Source: Lachnospiraceae bacterium (GTDB lineage Bacteria > Bacillota > Clostridia > Lachnospirales > Lachnospiraceae). Taken from it: 64,000 nucleotides of DNA. The translations under genes and the position numbers were made by a program. Below, in pieces: positions 54,272 through 64,000 of the stretch. The notes beneath the pieces were generated by a model that worked only from the letters and a program-made list of their open reading frames with translations, was not told the DNA's origin and ran no database searches. Positions within the stretch are counted from its first letter, which is position 1. The number at the start of each line of letters is the position of its first letter. The DNA lies in contig JAILFA010000124.1 of NCBI GenBank assembly GCA_024687125.1, forward strand, positions 1 through 64,000, written 5' to 3'.

Positions 54272-55441
54272 CTACTTTTTCTCCCGCACGACACGCACCC
54301 GATAAACGCCGTCAATGCTGCGCAGCTTGTCTACAACTTTGTCCGGCACATCGTCATCAAGATCGATCAGCGTGTAGGCGACCTCTCCCTTGGACTTGTT
54401 GGTCATGTCGGAGATGTTGCAGCCGGCATCGCCGATGGTCTGCGTGTATTTACTGATCATATTGGCGACATTCTTATGGAACACCGCGATACGGGGCTTC
54501 ACGCAGAGACCCAGATCACAGCGGGGATAATTGACACTGTTGAGGATATTGCCGTTCTCCAGGTAGTTCATGAGCTCATTAACAGCCGCAACGGCACAGT
54601 TGTCCTCACTCTCCTCGGTAGACGCCCCGAGGTGCGGGATAACAATGCATCCGTCGTGCCCTGCCACCGTCGTATTCGGGAAATCCGACACATAATTACG
54701 GATCTTGCCGGCGTTGATCCCTGCCAGCACATCTGTCTCATTGCACAGGATATCCCGGGCAAGATTGATCAGGATCACGCCCTTCTTCATCTTGGCGATC
54801 GCCTCCGCGTTGATCATGCCCTTTGTGGAATCCAGTGCCGGCACATGGATCGTGATGATATCGCACTTGCTGTAGATCTCGTTGACATCCGTCACATGCC
54901 GGACATCTCTCGAAAGCGCCCAGGCCGCCTCAACCGACAGATACGGATCATAGCCGAAGACCTCCATGCCCAGGCCCCTCGCCGCATTGGCGACACGGAC
55001 GCCGATGGCGCCGAGGCCGATGACACCGAGCTTCTTGCCCATGATCTCCGTTCCGGCGAACTTTTTCTTGCTCTTTTCAGTAAGCTTGGCGATATCCGGG
55101 TCGCCGGCGTTCTTTCTCACCCATTCGATACCGCCCACGATATCACGGGATGCCAGGAGCATGGCAGCAAGCACCATCTCCTTGACGCCGTTGGCGTTGG
55201 CCCCCGGCGTATTGAACACAACGATGCCCTTCTTTGCGCATTTATCTACCGGAATGTTGTTGACTCCGGCACCGGCACGGGCGATGGCGAGCAGTCTGTC
55301 GGAGAACTCCATCTCAAGCATATTGGCGCTGCGGACCAGGATACCGTCCGCCTGGTCGACATCATCTGTTGCCTGATAGAGATCCGAAAAGTTGTTCAGA
55401 CCGATCCTGGCGATCGGGTTGAGGCATTTGTACTGATACAT
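54272..55441 (-). CDS. serA: D-3-phosphoglycerate dehydrogenase
   Basis: First enzyme of serine synthesis. Substrate domain (AGVNNIPVDKCAKKGIVVFN), Rossmann core (LGVIGLGAIGVRVANAARG), catalytic Arg in INLARDILCNE and His in IPHLGASTEESEDN, then a C-terminal ACT-like domain (ISDMTNKSKGEVAYTLIDLD). At 389 residues it is the short clostridial form. ATG 55441 follows AAGGAGG by 8 nt. It is 18 bp downstream of serC and shares its promoter. Confidence 0.94.
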   Translation of the reverse strand: MYQYKCLNPIARIGLNNFSDLYQATDDVDQADGILVRSANMLEMEFSDRLLAIARAGAGVNNIPVDKCAKKGIVVFNTPGANANGVKEMVLAAMLLASRDIVGGIEWVRKNAGDPDIAKLTEKSKKKFAGTEIMGKKLGVIGLGAIGVRVANAARGLGMEVFGYDPYLSVEAAWALSRDVRHVTDVNEIYSKCDIITIHVPALDSTKGMINAEAIAKMKKGVILINLARDILCNETDVLAGINAGKIRNYVSDFPNTTVAGHDGCIVIPHLGASTEESEDNCAVAAVNELMNYLENGNILNSVNYPRCDLGLCVKPRIAVFHKNVANMISKYTQTIGDAGCNISDMTNKSKGEVAYTLIDLDDDVPDKVVDKLRSIDGVYRVRVVREKK

Positions 55442-55459
55442 CGGTTTTTCCTCCTTATT

Positions 55460-56560
55460 TTATCGGTTTTTCGTATATTTCGCGTGCTCTTTTTCAAACT
55501 TCTCCATGAAACTGACGAGCTTCTTTACTCCTTCGATCGGCATCGCATTGTAGATGGATGCACGCATGCCGCCCACCGTGCGGTGTCCCTTGAGGCTGAC
55601 AAAGCCCTGTGCGGTCGCTTCCTTGATAAATGCCGCGTTGAGATCATCGTCGCCGGTCACGAAAGGCACGTTCATCAGAGAGCGGTCTTCCCTGCGCACG
55701 GTTCCTTTGAACATTTTACTCGAATCCAGGAAATCATAGAGGATTGCTGCCTTCTCCTCGTTGCGTTTCTTCATCTCTGTCAGGCCGCCCTGCGCCTTAA
55801 GCCATTCAAAGACCAGGCCGCAGATATAGATCGCCCAGCAGTTCGGCGTGTTATACAGAGAACCGTTGTCCGCCTGTGTCTTCCATTTGAGCATCGTAGG
55901 CACATAGCTCTCCAGATCGTCGCGGATCAGATCCTCGCGGATGATCGAGATCACAAGGCCGGCAGGCCCGACATTCTTCTGCACGCCGCCGTAGATGACT
56001 CCGTACTTTGTTACATCAACCGGCTCCGAGAGGAAGCACGAGGAAACATCGGAAACCAGAACATGGCCTTTGGTGTTTGGCATTGTTTTGAACTTGGTCC
56101 CGTAAATGGTGTTGTTCTCGCAGATATAGACATAATCCGCATCCGCCGGAATGTCCAGATCACTGCAGTCAGGAATATAGGAAAACGTCTGGTCTTCGCT
56201 CGAAGCGACCTTGACGGCCTCCAGATACTTGCCGGCCTCCTGATATGCCTTTTTCGCCCACTGGCCGGTCACGATATAGGCTGCCTTGCCGTTCTTTTTG
56301 AGGTTCATCGGCACAGCGGCAAACTGCTGGCTCGCACCGCCCTGCAGGAAAAGGACTTTATAGTTATCGGGGATCTGCATCAGGTCGCGGATGTCCTGTT
56401 CAGCCTTTCCGATCAGTTCATCAAAGGTCTTTGTCCGATGACTCATTTCCATCACGGACATGCCGGAGCCATGATAGTCGAACATCTCCTCCTGTGCCTT
56501 TTTCAGAACTTCCTCCGGCAGAACCGCGGGACCGGCTGAAAAATTGTAGACTCTGTTCAT
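55460..56560 (-). CDS. serC: Phosphoserine aminotransferase
   Basis: PLP enzyme converting 3-phosphohydroxypyruvate to phosphoserine. Motifs: MNRVYNFSAGPAVLPEEVL, SHRTKTFDELI, FLQGGASQQF, and the PLP lysine in GGVQKNVGPAGL. The start is ATG 56560, behind AGGAGG spaced 6 nt; the track's 56584 lies before that site. A promoter and a 59-bp dyad lie upstream. No serB is visible nearby. Confidence 0.95.
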   Translation of the reverse strand: MNRVYNFSAGPAVLPEEVLKKAQEEMFDYHGSGMSVMEMSHRTKTFDELIGKAEQDIRDLMQIPDNYKVLFLQGGASQQFAAVPMNLKKNGKAAYIVTGQWAKKAYQEAGKYLEAVKVASSEDQTFSYIPDCSDLDIPADADYVYICENNTIYGTKFKTMPNTKGHVLVSDVSSCFLSEPVDVTKYGVIYGGVQKNVGPAGLVISIIREDLIRDDLESYVPTMLKWKTQADNGSLYNTPNCWAIYICGLVFEWLKAQGGLTEMKKRNEEKAAILYDFLDSSKMFKGTVRREDRSLMNVPFVTGDDDLNAAFIKEATAQGFVSLKGHRTVGGMRASIYNAMPIEGVKKLVSFMEKFEKEHAKYTKNR

Positions 56561-56587
56561 GATCCACCTCCTGATTAAAAACAAAAA

Positions 56588-56646
56588 TGCAATATTTTCA
56601 AAACTGAAATCAGTATAAACCCGATTTCAGTTTTGTCAATATTGCA
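56588..56646. promoter_or_regulatory. 59-bp operator-like dyad over the serC promoter
   Basis: Left arm TGCAATATT + 2 + CAAAACTGAAATC, 11-bp centre, right arm GATTTCAGTTTTG + 2 + AATATTGCA. Twenty-two of 24 arm positions pair. The minus-strand promoter is TTGACA (56639-56634), 16 bp, TATACT (56617-56612): the -10 is in the centre and the -35 in one arm. This looks like a large operator rather than a terminator, as no U-tract follows. Confidence 0.75.
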
Positions 56647-56694
56647 ATATCATAACTTTTGTTATTGTATTTTTTTATTCAGCTTTTACAAGGA

Positions 56695-57111
56695 CTATTT
56701 ATATACAAATTCCCGCTGAACAAAGTAGCTTACAAAGAACAAAAGCGTATCAACAGGGAGCTTTACGAAAATCTCCTGCCCTCCGAAGATACCGTGGAAA
56801 AAGGTGACAAGCAGTGCACTGAGGCTCATCTGCACTGCAGCAAGAGCAGCATATTTTGACAGTGAACGCATCTTTGATGAATCAGATCTGAAGACAACCA
56901 GGTAATTCATCAGATAGTTATAAGTAGCCGAGATCACTCTCGCGGCGACTGTAGATACAGTTACATAGAGTCCGCCTTTGCGCAGAAGATCGATCTGATC
57001 AAACAGACGGCAGAAGACCCAGAACAGAAAAATATCGATGACGCAGGAGGAAAGAGAGGAAAAGGTGTACTTTATAAAAATCAGGATACGAGGGGTTCTC
57101 ATATCGGTCAT
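56695..57111 (-). CDS. GtrA-like small membrane protein
   Basis: 138 residues with four hydrophobic helices and the family pattern (KYTFSSLSSCVIDIFLF, VISATYNYLMNYLVVF, FVSYFVQREFVYK at the end). GtrA-type proteins are thought to help flip lipid-linked sugars for cell-surface glycosylation. Its start overlaps the L,D-transpeptidase stop (ATGA), with no ribosome binding site, so it depends on translational coupling. Last gene of the yajC operon. Confidence 0.85.
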   Translation of the reverse strand: MTDMRTPRILIFIKYTFSSLSSCVIDIFLFWVFCRLFDQIDLLRKGGLYVTVSTVAARVISATYNYLMNYLVVFRSDSSKMRSLSKYAALAAVQMSLSALLVTFFHGIFGGQEIFVKLPVDTLLFFVSYFVQREFVYK

Positions 57112-58652
57112 TCGTGGACGATCACGGGCGTTCCGACAGAGAGCTTGCGGTACAGAGGCCCCGCTTCCGCATAGGGAAGATTGACGCAGCCGTGAGAACC
57201 GTTCGTCAGATAGATTTCGCCGCCGAAGCTGCCGCGCCAGGTGGCGTCATGAAGTCCGTAGGCCTTGTAAAACGCCATCCAGTAATGGACAAAGGACTGG
57301 TAGTTCTCGCCGACAAGGGTACGGTTCGGCTGCATATAGTAGATGTAATATACACCCGGCGGCGTATCATTGTGTCTCGCCTTGCAGCCGGTGACCACCT
57401 GGATCTCGGTGTCAACCTTGCCGTCCAGGACATAATAGAGTGTCTGCTTTCCGATATCGACCTCAACATAGGTGTTCCCGATATCGGTTTCACCGAGCTG
57501 CATATCGCTGTTCTTTGTCGCCGGTACATGCTCGGTGGATGCGTGCGTTCTGACAGCCTCCTTAAGCCAGGCCTTTTCCTCGGCGGCATTGATTGCATTG
57601 CCGTATGTACCGCCCGGCACTCTGATGACACGTCCGTCCACGGTCGTAAAATCGCGATCCCTGCCCAGCGTATCGTACTGCTCACAGAGTCCGTCAACAA
57701 ACGCGTCGATCTCTGATTCCTTGATGATCAGCTGTCCGTCGGCACTCTGCGCAAAACCGTTCACTTCACGCACATCGTCCGGAAGGGTTCCCTCCTCATC
57801 CCCGATCAGGAACAGGGAATCCTCGTCCAGAGCTGTGCTCTTATCCGCCGCTGCCCTGCCGGTTCCCCTGACTGTGGAAACATTTGCGCTGCGGATACTT
57901 TTCAGTTCATCCGCCGTCAAAAGCCAGTCATCGGTCACAGCAGCATCCAGTCTGATCTTCTCGTCACCGATCACATAAGTAAGCGCCGGGAGACGGGTCT
58001 TTTCGATGGCACTCCATGTCTTCTCGAGAGAATCCGTCCTATCGGTGATCTCCAGTGCGCGGTAGCATTCCGTGGTATCCAAATTGACAAGTGCCTCACC
58101 TGCTGTGATCTGTTCGGAAGCGTATTTGAGCATGCCGCTCTTGTCCGGGATCTCCGCAGTCTGCAGGATCAGCTGATAGCCGCTGCTTGTCTTTTCGATG
58201 CGGGTATCCTCTTCGAAATCTTCGGAAAAGATCTCCCACTCGTCCATAGCCTTTTCCAGCGCAGTCAGGTTAAAGGATCTGTCCGGTCTGGCCTCAAGAT
58301 GCACGCCGCCTGAAAGCCCCTGAAACCATGTCAGGGGATTCTGGTGATTCAGAAGATCCTTGACAGCGACACGGTAGCTGCTGTAGAAATGCAGAGACTC
58401 GGTAGGGATCACGAGGCTCCGCCCCTCCCGGTCTTTCAGGACGATCACCTCAGGAAGTCCTTCATCCGGCTGAGAACCGTCAAGGAGCCTGGAAACTTCT
58501 TCCGCTGTCAGTCCGGTCGCGTAGATATCGTTCACCCACACGCCGAGACCGAAACGTCCGCTGTATAGATTTGTCAGAAGCAGGTAGAAAAACGCACAGA
58601 GGGAAATGAGCACTCCCAGCGCGATCCCCGCGATCCTGAGCGGTTTCTTCAT
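57108..58652 (-). CDS. L,D-transpeptidase (YkuD) with peptidoglycan-binding domains
   Basis: An N-terminal membrane anchor (about 8-28), two PG_binding_4/VanW-like segments ([20 protein letters not shown] and following), then a YkuD domain ([25 protein letters not shown]) with the catalytic SHGCVNLP. These enzymes form 3-3 peptidoglycan crosslinks or attach proteins to the wall. Full length at 514 residues. ATG 58652 overlaps the ilvB stop by 4 nt, which is an odd functional pairing. Confidence 0.92.
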   Translation of the reverse strand: MKKPLRIAGIALGVLISLCAFFYLLLTNLYSGRFGLGVWVNDIYATGLTAEEVSRLLDGSQPDEGLPEVIVLKDREGRSLVIPTESLHFYSSYRVAVKDLLNHQNPLTWFQGLSGGVHLEARPDRSFNLTALEKAMDEWEIFSEDFEEDTRIEKTSSGYQLILQTAEIPDKSGMLKYASEQITAGEALVNLDTTECYRALEITDRTDSLEKTWSAIEKTRLPALTYVIGDEKIRLDAAVTDDWLLTADELKSIRSANVSTVRGTGRAAADKSTALDEDSLFLIGDEEGTLPDDVREVNGFAQSADGQLIIKESEIDAFVDGLCEQYDTLGRDRDFTTVDGRVIRVPGGTYGNAINAAEEKAWLKEAVRTHASTEHVPATKNSDMQLGETDIGNTYVEVDIGKQTLYYVLDGKVDTEIQVVTGCKARHNDTPPGVYYIYYMQPNRTLVGENYQSFVHYWMAFYKAYGLHDATWRGSFGGEIYLTNGSHGCVNLPYAEAGPLYRKLSVGTPVIVHE

Positions 58653-60337
58653 CCGTTCGTTTCCTTTTTCAGATCCTCCGCGTCAAAAGCCTCACTGATC
58701 GGTTTGCCTGCAGGCACCATCGGAAATACCATGTCATCCTTGTCGATCACACAGTCGATCAGGACCGGTCCCTTTTCCGCGAGTGCTTTCCTGAGTGCCG
58801 GTTCCAGTTCCTCTTTCTTTGTCACGCGGATCGCCATGCAGCCCAGTCCCTCTGCGACCTTGCAGTAATCCACCTTGTCCGCCAGGACCGTCTGAGAATA
58901 ATGCTTTTTATAGAACAGATTCTGCCACTGCCGTACCATGCCGAGAACCTGGTTGTTGATCACGATCTCGATCACCGGCAGCTGATAGCGCGACGCGGTC
59001 GCAAGCTCATTCATATTCATACGGAAGCATCCGTCACCGGCGATATTGACCACCGTGCGCCCCGGATTGCCGACCTGTGCGCCGATGGCAGCGCCGAGAC
59101 CGTAACCCATGGTTCCGAGCCCGCCTGAAGTCAGGAAGGTTCTGGGCATGGTGTAGCGATAGTACTGTGCCGCCCACATCTGATGCTGTCCCACATCCGT
59201 GGAGATGATCGTATCCTGAGGAACGACCTTCTGCAGGGTCTCCACGATATACGGGCAGCTCAGTCCGCTTCTGTCATAGGAAAGCGGGTACTTGCGGAGG
59301 TTCTCCTCCACAGTGGCCACCCACTCCGCGTGATCCAGTTTTTCAAGCCGCTCGTTCAGTTCGGTGAGAACTTCTTTGAGGTCTCCTACGATACTGAAAT
59401 CCGTGCGGATATTCTTATTGATCTCCGCCGCGTCAATATCGATCTGCAGGATCTTCGCGTGCCTTGCGAATGTCTTGGGATTTCCGATCACACGGTCCGA
59501 AAACCGGGCGCCGAGCGCGATGAGCAGATCACATTCGCTGACTCCGAAATTGGAGGTCTTGGTGCCATGCATTCCGATCATCCCCGTATAAAGAGGGTGC
59601 GTTCCAGGAAATGCCCCCTTGCCCATCAGGCTGTCACAGACGGGCGCATCGATCTTTTCCGCGAATTCGACAAGTTCCCGCGAAGCACCGCTGATCACCG
59701 CCCCGCCGCCGACATAGAGATAGGGCTTTTTCGCCGCTTTGATCATTGCGAGTGCCTTGTCGATATCATCTCTGTCCCAGCTTCTTTTCGGCGCGGCTGC
59801 ATCTGCCGCGGTCATCGGCTCATATTCGCAGATCGCCGCGGTGACATCCTTGGTGATATCCACAAGGACCGGACCGGGACGTCCGCTTCTCGCAATGGCA
59901 AAAGCCTTGCGGATCGTCTGCGCCAGTGTTTTGATATCCTTGACGATATAGCCGTGCTTGGTGATCGGCATGGTGATGCCGGCGATATCCGCCTCCTGGA
60001 AACTGTCTTTTCCGAGGAGAGGGAGCGTCACATTGCAGGTGATCGCGACCATCGGAACAGAATCCATATAGGCGGTTGCGATACCGGTCACGAGATTGGT
60101 GGATCCGGGCCCGCTCGTCGCGAAGCACACGCCGACCCTGCCTGTGGCACGCGCATATCCGTCGGCAGCATGAGCAGCACCCTGTTCATGGGAGGTCAGG
60201 ATATGGGTAAAGTATTCACTCTGTTTGTAGAGTTCGTCATAGATGTTGAGGATCGCGCCGCCCGGATAGCCGAAAATGGTATCCACTCCCTGCTCCTTAA
60301 GACATTCCAGTACGATCTGTGAGCCGTTCAGTTTCAT
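58649..60337 (-). CDS. ilvB: Acetolactate synthase large subunit
   Basis: Thiamine-diphosphate enzyme making acetolactate for valine, leucine and isoleucine. Catalytic Glu in [21 protein letters not shown]/beta domain, and TPP motif [18 protein letters not shown]...NN. Anabolic AHAS normally needs a small regulatory subunit (ilvN/ilvH); none follows, and the next gene is an L,D-transpeptidase. The small subunit may be elsewhere. ATG 60337 is 15 bp after ilvD, with a weak AGG site. Confidence 0.94.
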   Translation of the reverse strand: MKLNGSQIVLECLKEQGVDTIFGYPGGAILNIYDELYKQSEYFTHILTSHEQGAAHAADGYARATGRVGVCFATSGPGSTNLVTGIATAYMDSVPMVAITCNVTLPLLGKDSFQEADIAGITMPITKHGYIVKDIKTLAQTIRKAFAIARSGRPGPVLVDITKDVTAAICEYEPMTAADAAAPKRSWDRDDIDKALAMIKAAKKPYLYVGGGAVISGASRELVEFAEKIDAPVCDSLMGKGAFPGTHPLYTGMIGMHGTKTSNFGVSECDLLIALGARFSDRVIGNPKTFARHAKILQIDIDAAEINKNIRTDFSIVGDLKEVLTELNERLEKLDHAEWVATVEENLRKYPLSYDRSGLSCPYIVETLQKVVPQDTIISTDVGQHQMWAAQYYRYTMPRTFLTSGGLGTMGYGLGAAIGAQVGNPGRTVVNIAGDGCFRMNMNELATASRYQLPVIEIVINNQVLGMVRQWQNLFYKKHYSQTVLADKVDYCKVAEGLGCMAIRVTKKEELEPALRKALAEKGPVLIDCVIDKDDMVFPMVPAGKPISEAFDAEDLKKETNG

Positions 60338-60352
60338 GTTTTTTACCTGCTT

Positions 60353-62017
60353 TTATCTGTTTTCCAGGATCGCGCCGCGGTTGCCGCTCGTGACCATGCT
60401 CGCATAGCGTGCGAGATAACCGGTCGTCACCCTGGGCTCTCGGGGCTGCCATTTTGCCTTACGCGCAGCCAGTTCTTCATCGCTGACTTTGAGTTCCAGC
60501 TTAAGCTCGGGAATATTGACGGAGATGATGTCACCCTCCTCAACAAAAGCGATCGGACCGCCGACAGCCGCCTCCGGAGAGACATGGCCGATGGACGCTC
60601 CGCGGCTCGCGCCGGAAAAACGTCCGTCCGTGATGAGCGCGACCGTAGAACCGAGCCCCATACCGGCGATGGCAGAGGTCGGATTGAGCATCTCCCGCAT
60701 TCCGGGGCCGCCCTTGGGGCCCTCATAGCGGATGACAACGACATCACCTGCGACGATCTTGCCGCCCTTGATCGCGGCGATCGCATCCTCTTCACAGTCA
60801 AATACGCGGGCGGGACCTTCATGGACCATCATCTCGGGAACAACCGCGCTTCGTTTGACAACGCTGCCGTCCGGAGCGAGATTGCCCTTAAGCACCGCAA
60901 GTCCGCCGGTCTTGGAATAAGGATTATCAAGCGGCCGGATCACTTCCGGATCGCGGTTGACCGCGCCTTTGATATTCTCTCCGATGGTCTTTCCGGTCAC
61001 TGTCATGCAGTCGAGGTTCAGAAGACCCGCTTCCGCCAGCTCATTCATCACGGCATAGACGCCGCCCGCTTCGTTGAGATCCTCCATATAGGTGGGACCG
61101 GCGGGTGCCAGATGGCAGAGGTTCGGTGTCTTTTCACTTATCGGGTTGGCAAAGCTGATGTCAAAGTCAAATCCGATCTCATGAGCGATGGCAGGCAGAT
61201 GCAGCATGGAATTGGTGGAGCATCCGAGCGCCATGTCCACAGTCAGCGCGTTCAGGATCGCGTCCCTGGTCATGATATCCCGGGGACGGATATTCTTTTT
61301 TACAAGTTCCATGACAGCCATACCGGCGTGCTTGGCAAGCTTCAGGCGCTCCGAATAGACAGCGGGGATCGTCCCGTTGCCGCGAAGGCCCATGCCGAGC
61401 GCTTCGGTCAGACAGTTCATCGAATTGGCGGTATACATCCCTGAGCAGGATCCGCAGGTCGGGCAGACCTTTTCTTCGAATTCCAGAACCTCTTCATCGC
61501 TCATTGTCCCTGCCGCATGGGAACCTACCGCCTCGAACATCGAGGAAAGGCTGCGTTTTTTGCCGCCCACATGCCCGGCCAGCATCGGACCGCCGGAGAC
61601 AAATACCGTGGGAATATTGACACGTGCCGCCGCCATCAGGAGACCCGGAACATTCTTATCGCAGTTCGGCACCATGACCAGGGCGTCAAACTGGTGGGCG
61701 ATCGCCATACATTCGGTGGAATCGGCGATCAGGTCCCTTGTGACCAGCGAATACTTCATGCCGATATGCCCCATGGCGATACCGTCGCAGACAGCGATCG
61801 CCGGAAAAACGACCGGCACGCCGCCCGCTTCCGCGACTCCCAGTTTCACCGCCTCCACGATCTTGTCCAGGTTCATATGTCCCGGTACGATCTCATTATA
61901 GGAACTGACGATGCCGACCATGGGCTTTTTCACTTCCTCAGCCGTAAACCCGAGCGCATTGAGAAGGCTTCTGGCCGGTGCCTGCTGCATCCCGCATTTC
62001 ATATTGTCACTGATCAT
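60353..62017 (-). CDS. ilvD: Dihydroxy-acid dehydratase
   Basis: Fe-S dehydratase in branched-chain amino acid synthesis. Cluster cysteines in [10 protein letters not shown] and [17 protein letters not shown], with further family motifs [15 protein letters not shown] and [12 protein letters not shown]. Full length at 554 residues. ATG 62017 follows GGAG by about 7 nt and lies 12 bp after leuB. Confidence 0.96.
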   Translation of the reverse strand: MISDNMKCGMQQAPARSLLNALGFTAEEVKKPMVGIVSSYNEIVPGHMNLDKIVEAVKLGVAEAGGVPVVFPAIAVCDGIAMGHIGMKYSLVTRDLIADSTECMAIAHQFDALVMVPNCDKNVPGLLMAAARVNIPTVFVSGGPMLAGHVGGKKRSLSSMFEAVGSHAAGTMSDEEVLEFEEKVCPTCGSCSGMYTANSMNCLTEALGMGLRGNGTIPAVYSERLKLAKHAGMAVMELVKKNIRPRDIMTRDAILNALTVDMALGCSTNSMLHLPAIAHEIGFDFDISFANPISEKTPNLCHLAPAGPTYMEDLNEAGGVYAVMNELAEAGLLNLDCMTVTGKTIGENIKGAVNRDPEVIRPLDNPYSKTGGLAVLKGNLAPDGSVVKRSAVVPEMMVHEGPARVFDCEEDAIAAIKGGKIVAGDVVVIRYEGPKGGPGMREMLNPTSAIAGMGLGSTVALITDGRFSGASRGASIGHVSPEAAVGGPIAFVEEGDIISVNIPELKLELKVSDEELAARKAKWQPREPRVTTGYLARYASMVTSGNRGAILENR

Positions 62018-62029
62018 GACGTTTCTCCT

Positions 62030-63130
62030 TTACTTTATCCTGGCTGCGATCTCCGAGCCCATCTCTGCTGTGCCGACTCTGCGGATCGATGACAGATCCA
62101 CGTCCGCCGGCATGATATCGCCGGTCCGGATCCCGTCGGCAAGAACCTGTCTGACGGCCTCTTCCACTGCATCCGCCTCACGGTCGAGATCAAAACTGTA
62201 CCGGAGCATCATGGCAGCGGAAAGGATCGTCGCGATGGGATTGGCGATCCCCTTGCCAGCGATGTCCGGTGCCGATCCGCCGCTGGGCTCATAGAGTCCG
62301 AACTTCGTTTCATTGAGGGAGGCACTGGAAAGCATTCCTAGCGAACCCGCGATCATACTGGCTTCATCGGACAGGATATCACCGAACATATTCTCTGTGA
62401 GAACAACATCGAACTGTCCGGGGTTCTGCACGAGCTGCATGGCGCAGCTGTCGACCAGCTGATGCTTCAGCGTCACATCAGGATAGTCCTTTGCGACCTC
62501 CTCAACAGTCTTCCTCCACAATCTGGAGGAATCCAGAACATTTGCCTTGTCTACGCTGGTGACCAGTTTTCTGCGCTTTCTTGCGATATCAAAAGCGCGG
62601 ATCGCCACACGCCGGATCTCCGCCTCGCTGTAGACAAGGGTATCGGTAGCCACCAGCTGACCGCCCTCTTCTCTGGTGCTGCGGGGGCCGAAATAGAGAC
62701 CGCCCGTCAGTTCACGGACGATCACCATATCAAATCCGTCTTTCACGATATCCGGACGCAGCGGACAGGCCTGTGCAAGTTCCGGATACAGATAGGCGGG
62801 CCTCAGATTGGCGAAGAGCCCGAGTGCCTTGCGGATCCCGAGAAGTCCGGCCTCCGGGCGTTTCTCAGGCGGCAGTTTATACCAGGGACTGGTCGTGGTG
62901 TCTCCTCCGATGGAGCCCATCAGGACAGCATCCGCTGCCTTGCACGCATCGATCGTCTCCTGTGTAAGAGGTTCCCCGTATGCATCGATAGAACAGCCGC
63001 CCATCAGGACGTCTGTAAAGCTGATCTCATGACCGTAATGGGAAGCTGCCGCTTCCAGGACCTTTTTGGCCTCCGCTACGATCTCCGGTCCGATCCCGTC
63101 ACCGGGGATGCTGACTATATTCATCTTCAT
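62030..63130 (-). CDS. leuB: 3-isopropylmalate dehydrogenase
   Basis: NAD-dependent decarboxylating dehydrogenase in leucine synthesis. Motifs: [71 protein letters not shown] and [18 protein letters not shown]. The start is uncertain among GTG 63136, ATG 63130 and ATG 63124. AAAAGG is 10 nt before ATG 63130 and 4 nt before the GTG; 63130 is chosen. leuA, leuC and leuD are not in the window. Confidence 0.95.
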   Translation of the reverse strand: MKMNIVSIPGDGIGPEIVAEAKKVLEAAASHYGHEISFTDVLMGGCSIDAYGEPLTQETIDACKAADAVLMGSIGGDTTTSPWYKLPPEKRPEAGLLGIRKALGLFANLRPAYLYPELAQACPLRPDIVKDGFDMVIVRELTGGLYFGPRSTREEGGQLVATDTLVYSEAEIRRVAIRAFDIARKRRKLVTSVDKANVLDSSRLWRKTVEEVAKDYPDVTLKHQLVDSCAMQLVQNPGQFDVVLTENMFGDILSDEASMIAGSLGMLSSASLNETKFGLYEPSGGSAPDIAGKGIANPIATILSAAMMLRYSFDLDREADAVEEAVRQVLADGIRTGDIMPADVDLSSIRRVGTAEMGSEIAARIK

Positions 63131-63151
63131 ATGCACTGCACCTTTTCCGGA

Positions 63152-63571
63152 TCAATCCTTTTTCCTGCCGAAACCGCCGAACAGCTTTTTGCCGCCCTCT
63201 TCCGCCGGAGCCGTTTCCGTCTTGGGCTGCTGAATGGCACTCTCGGGTTTTTCTACTTCCACGATAGCTTCCTTGATCATGGGGATCCTGCAGTTCTTAT
63301 TGTTTCCGAATTCCACGATCACCATATCATCAGCGACATCGATGACCGTTCCGATAAATCCGCCGGTCGTCCGAACGCTGTCACCCACCGCGAGTGCGGA
63401 AAGAAGCGCTGCCTTCTGCTTCTGCTCCTTGCGCTGCGGCCGGATCATAATAAAATACAGGAAGCCGAAAATGACTACCATGTAGACGATCAGCATGATC
63501 ATCGAGCCGCCGCCCGACTGCCCTGCATTGGCGGCATCAGCCAGAATGACAAGATCCTTGAATACTCCCAT
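63152..63571 (-). CDS. yajC: Preprotein translocase accessory subunit YajC
   Basis: A small SecDF-associated membrane protein: one N-terminal transmembrane helix (MIMLIVYMVVIFGFLYFIMI) followed by RPQRKEQKQKAALL and the basic/beta domain (VGDSVRTTGGFIGTVIDVADD). The start is ATG 63571, after AAGGAG; the 22 residues upstream in the track are not translated. An extra Lys-rich C-terminus (KKLFGGFGRKKD). It heads the operon, next to tgt as in many bacteria. Confidence 0.93.
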   Translation of the reverse strand: MGVFKDLVILADAANAGQSGGGSMIMLIVYMVVIFGFLYFIMIRPQRKEQKQKAALLSALAVGDSVRTTGGFIGTVIDVADDMVIVEFGNNKNCRIPMIKEAIVEVEKPESAIQQPKTETAPAEEGGKKLFGGFGRKKD

Positions 63572-63659
63572 AGTTGTTCTCTCCTTGTTTAAACGATTTT
63601 TTACAGCAAACATAACTGCGGCTGTGCAACTTTGCAAAAATCACCGCAGAAATCAAGTA

Positions 63660-63688
63660 ATTATACACGATTTTAAGGAAGGAAGCAA
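63660..63688 (-). promoter_or_regulatory. Promoter of the yajC-leuB-ilvD-ilvB operon
   Basis: TTGCTT (63688-63683), 17 bp, TATAAT (63665-63660), just after the tgt stop. The leader has a nested hairpin, TGCGG...TGCAA-AG-TTGCA...CCGCA, before the yajC ribosome binding site. Confidence 0.7.
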
Positions 63689-63697
63689 GAAAAACCC

Positions 63698-64000
63698 TTA
63701 TTTTTCCTCTTTCATCTCATCGATCCTGGTTTTATACCAGGTGCTGTAGCAGCCCTGTTCGATCGCCTGTCTGATATCAGCCATCAGATGGTTGTAAAAC
63801 CAGAGATTGTGAAGAACGCAGAGGCGCAGACCGAGAACCTCGCCGGACTTGAGAAGATGCCGGATATAGGCGCGCGAATACCTGGAGCAGGCAGGGCAGC
63901 CGCACCCTTCCTCGATCGGGCGTTTATCGAGTTCAAACCTTGCGTTCAGCAGGTTCAGATGTCCGCGGGACGTGTAGACATGCCCGTGACGTCCGTTCCG
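63698..64000 (-). CDS. tgt: Queuine tRNA-ribosyltransferase, C-terminal part (5' end beyond window)
   Basis: The open frame from the right edge (101 codons) ends at TAA 63698-63700. It begins RNGRHGHVYTSRGHLNLLNA and contains the zinc site CGCPACSRYSRAYIRHLL (three Cys and His), then LHNLWFYNHLMADIRQAI. The enzyme swaps guanine-34 for preQ1 in tRNAs for Asp, Asn, His and Tyr; QueA then modifies it, and queA lies at 26 kb. The gene order tgt-yajC is common. It is not in the ORF track because its start is outside the window. Confidence 0.93.
   Translation of the reverse strand, partial: RNGRHGHVYTSRGHLNLLNARFELDKRPIEEGCGCPACSRYSRAYIRHLLKSGEVLGLRLCVLHNLWFYNHLMADIRQAIEQGCYSTWYKTRIDEMKEEK

Noticed and set aside
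56588-56646. Intrinsic terminator for the gtrA end of the yajC operon
   Set aside because: The dyad lacks a following U-tract and encloses a consensus promoter, so an operator fits better, although it might also slow read-through.

Overview
The window looks like chromosomal DNA from a motile, signalling-rich Clostridia of the Lachnospiraceae type. This is inferred from several features: many membrane hybrid histidine kinases carrying the [19 protein letters not shown] box, the serA-serC-DUF1015 neighbourhood, AGGAGG-type ribosome binding sites, and a DUF6033-like gene. There is no plasmid, phage or transposase signature. Almost every gene is on the minus strand. The exceptions are prephenate dehydrogenase and aroA (20.6-23.1 kb), a HAD phosphatase (46.1 kb) and a coiled-coil gene (48.2 kb).

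1-20 kb holds chemotaxis and sensory signalling. A partial Pro/Glu-repeat protein carries repeated DDIAALF helices and lies just downstream of cheV. A lipoprotein, a hybrid kinase, a classical sensor kinase and an EF-G paralogue follow. Next comes a five-gene run of two diguanylate-cyclase-like proteins, an output-less dCache protein and two hybrid kinases. 19-29 kb is metabolic: metY, a prephenate dehydrogenase-aroA pair, a zinc-ribbon/SPOR membrane protein, ugd, queA and an M18 aminopeptidase. A four-unit hairpin repeat array lies between ugd and queA.

28.7-38.3 kb is a second signalling block. It holds two HD-GYP proteins, a double-receiver protein and a 1.4-kilo-residue propeller hybrid kinase. 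38.4-46 kb holds pheST behind a ZorA/ZorB-like (MotA/MotB-like) pair, a 6S RNA gene and an rRNA methyltransferase. 46-50.4 kb has a HAD phosphatase, an alkaline-phosphatase-fold hydrolase, two convergent genes sharing a near-identical leader, and tRNA-Thr(CGU). 50.4-56.7 kb has a glycogen-branching-enzyme homologue that has lost its catalytic residues and gained a histone-H1-like tail, translationally coupled to a DUF1015 gene. serA and serC follow, with serC behind a large operator-like dyad. 56.7-64 kb is a tight operon, yajC-leuB-ilvD-ilvB-L,D-transpeptidase-gtrA, with tgt entering from the right edge.

The signalling genes would link extracellular sensing to phosphorelay and cyclic-di-GMP. 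Several enzymes look degenerate (two GGDEF proteins, one HD-GYP, the GlgB homologue, the EF-G paralogue), so this strain may use enzyme folds as sensors or scaffolds. The strongest candidates for undescribed biology are the pseudo-GlgB/DUF1015 pair, the 62-bp hairpin array before ugd, the DDIAALF repeat protein beside cheV, the shared GTCCATGGAC leader, and the stand-alone ZorAB-like motor. All reading was by eye; no database search was run.
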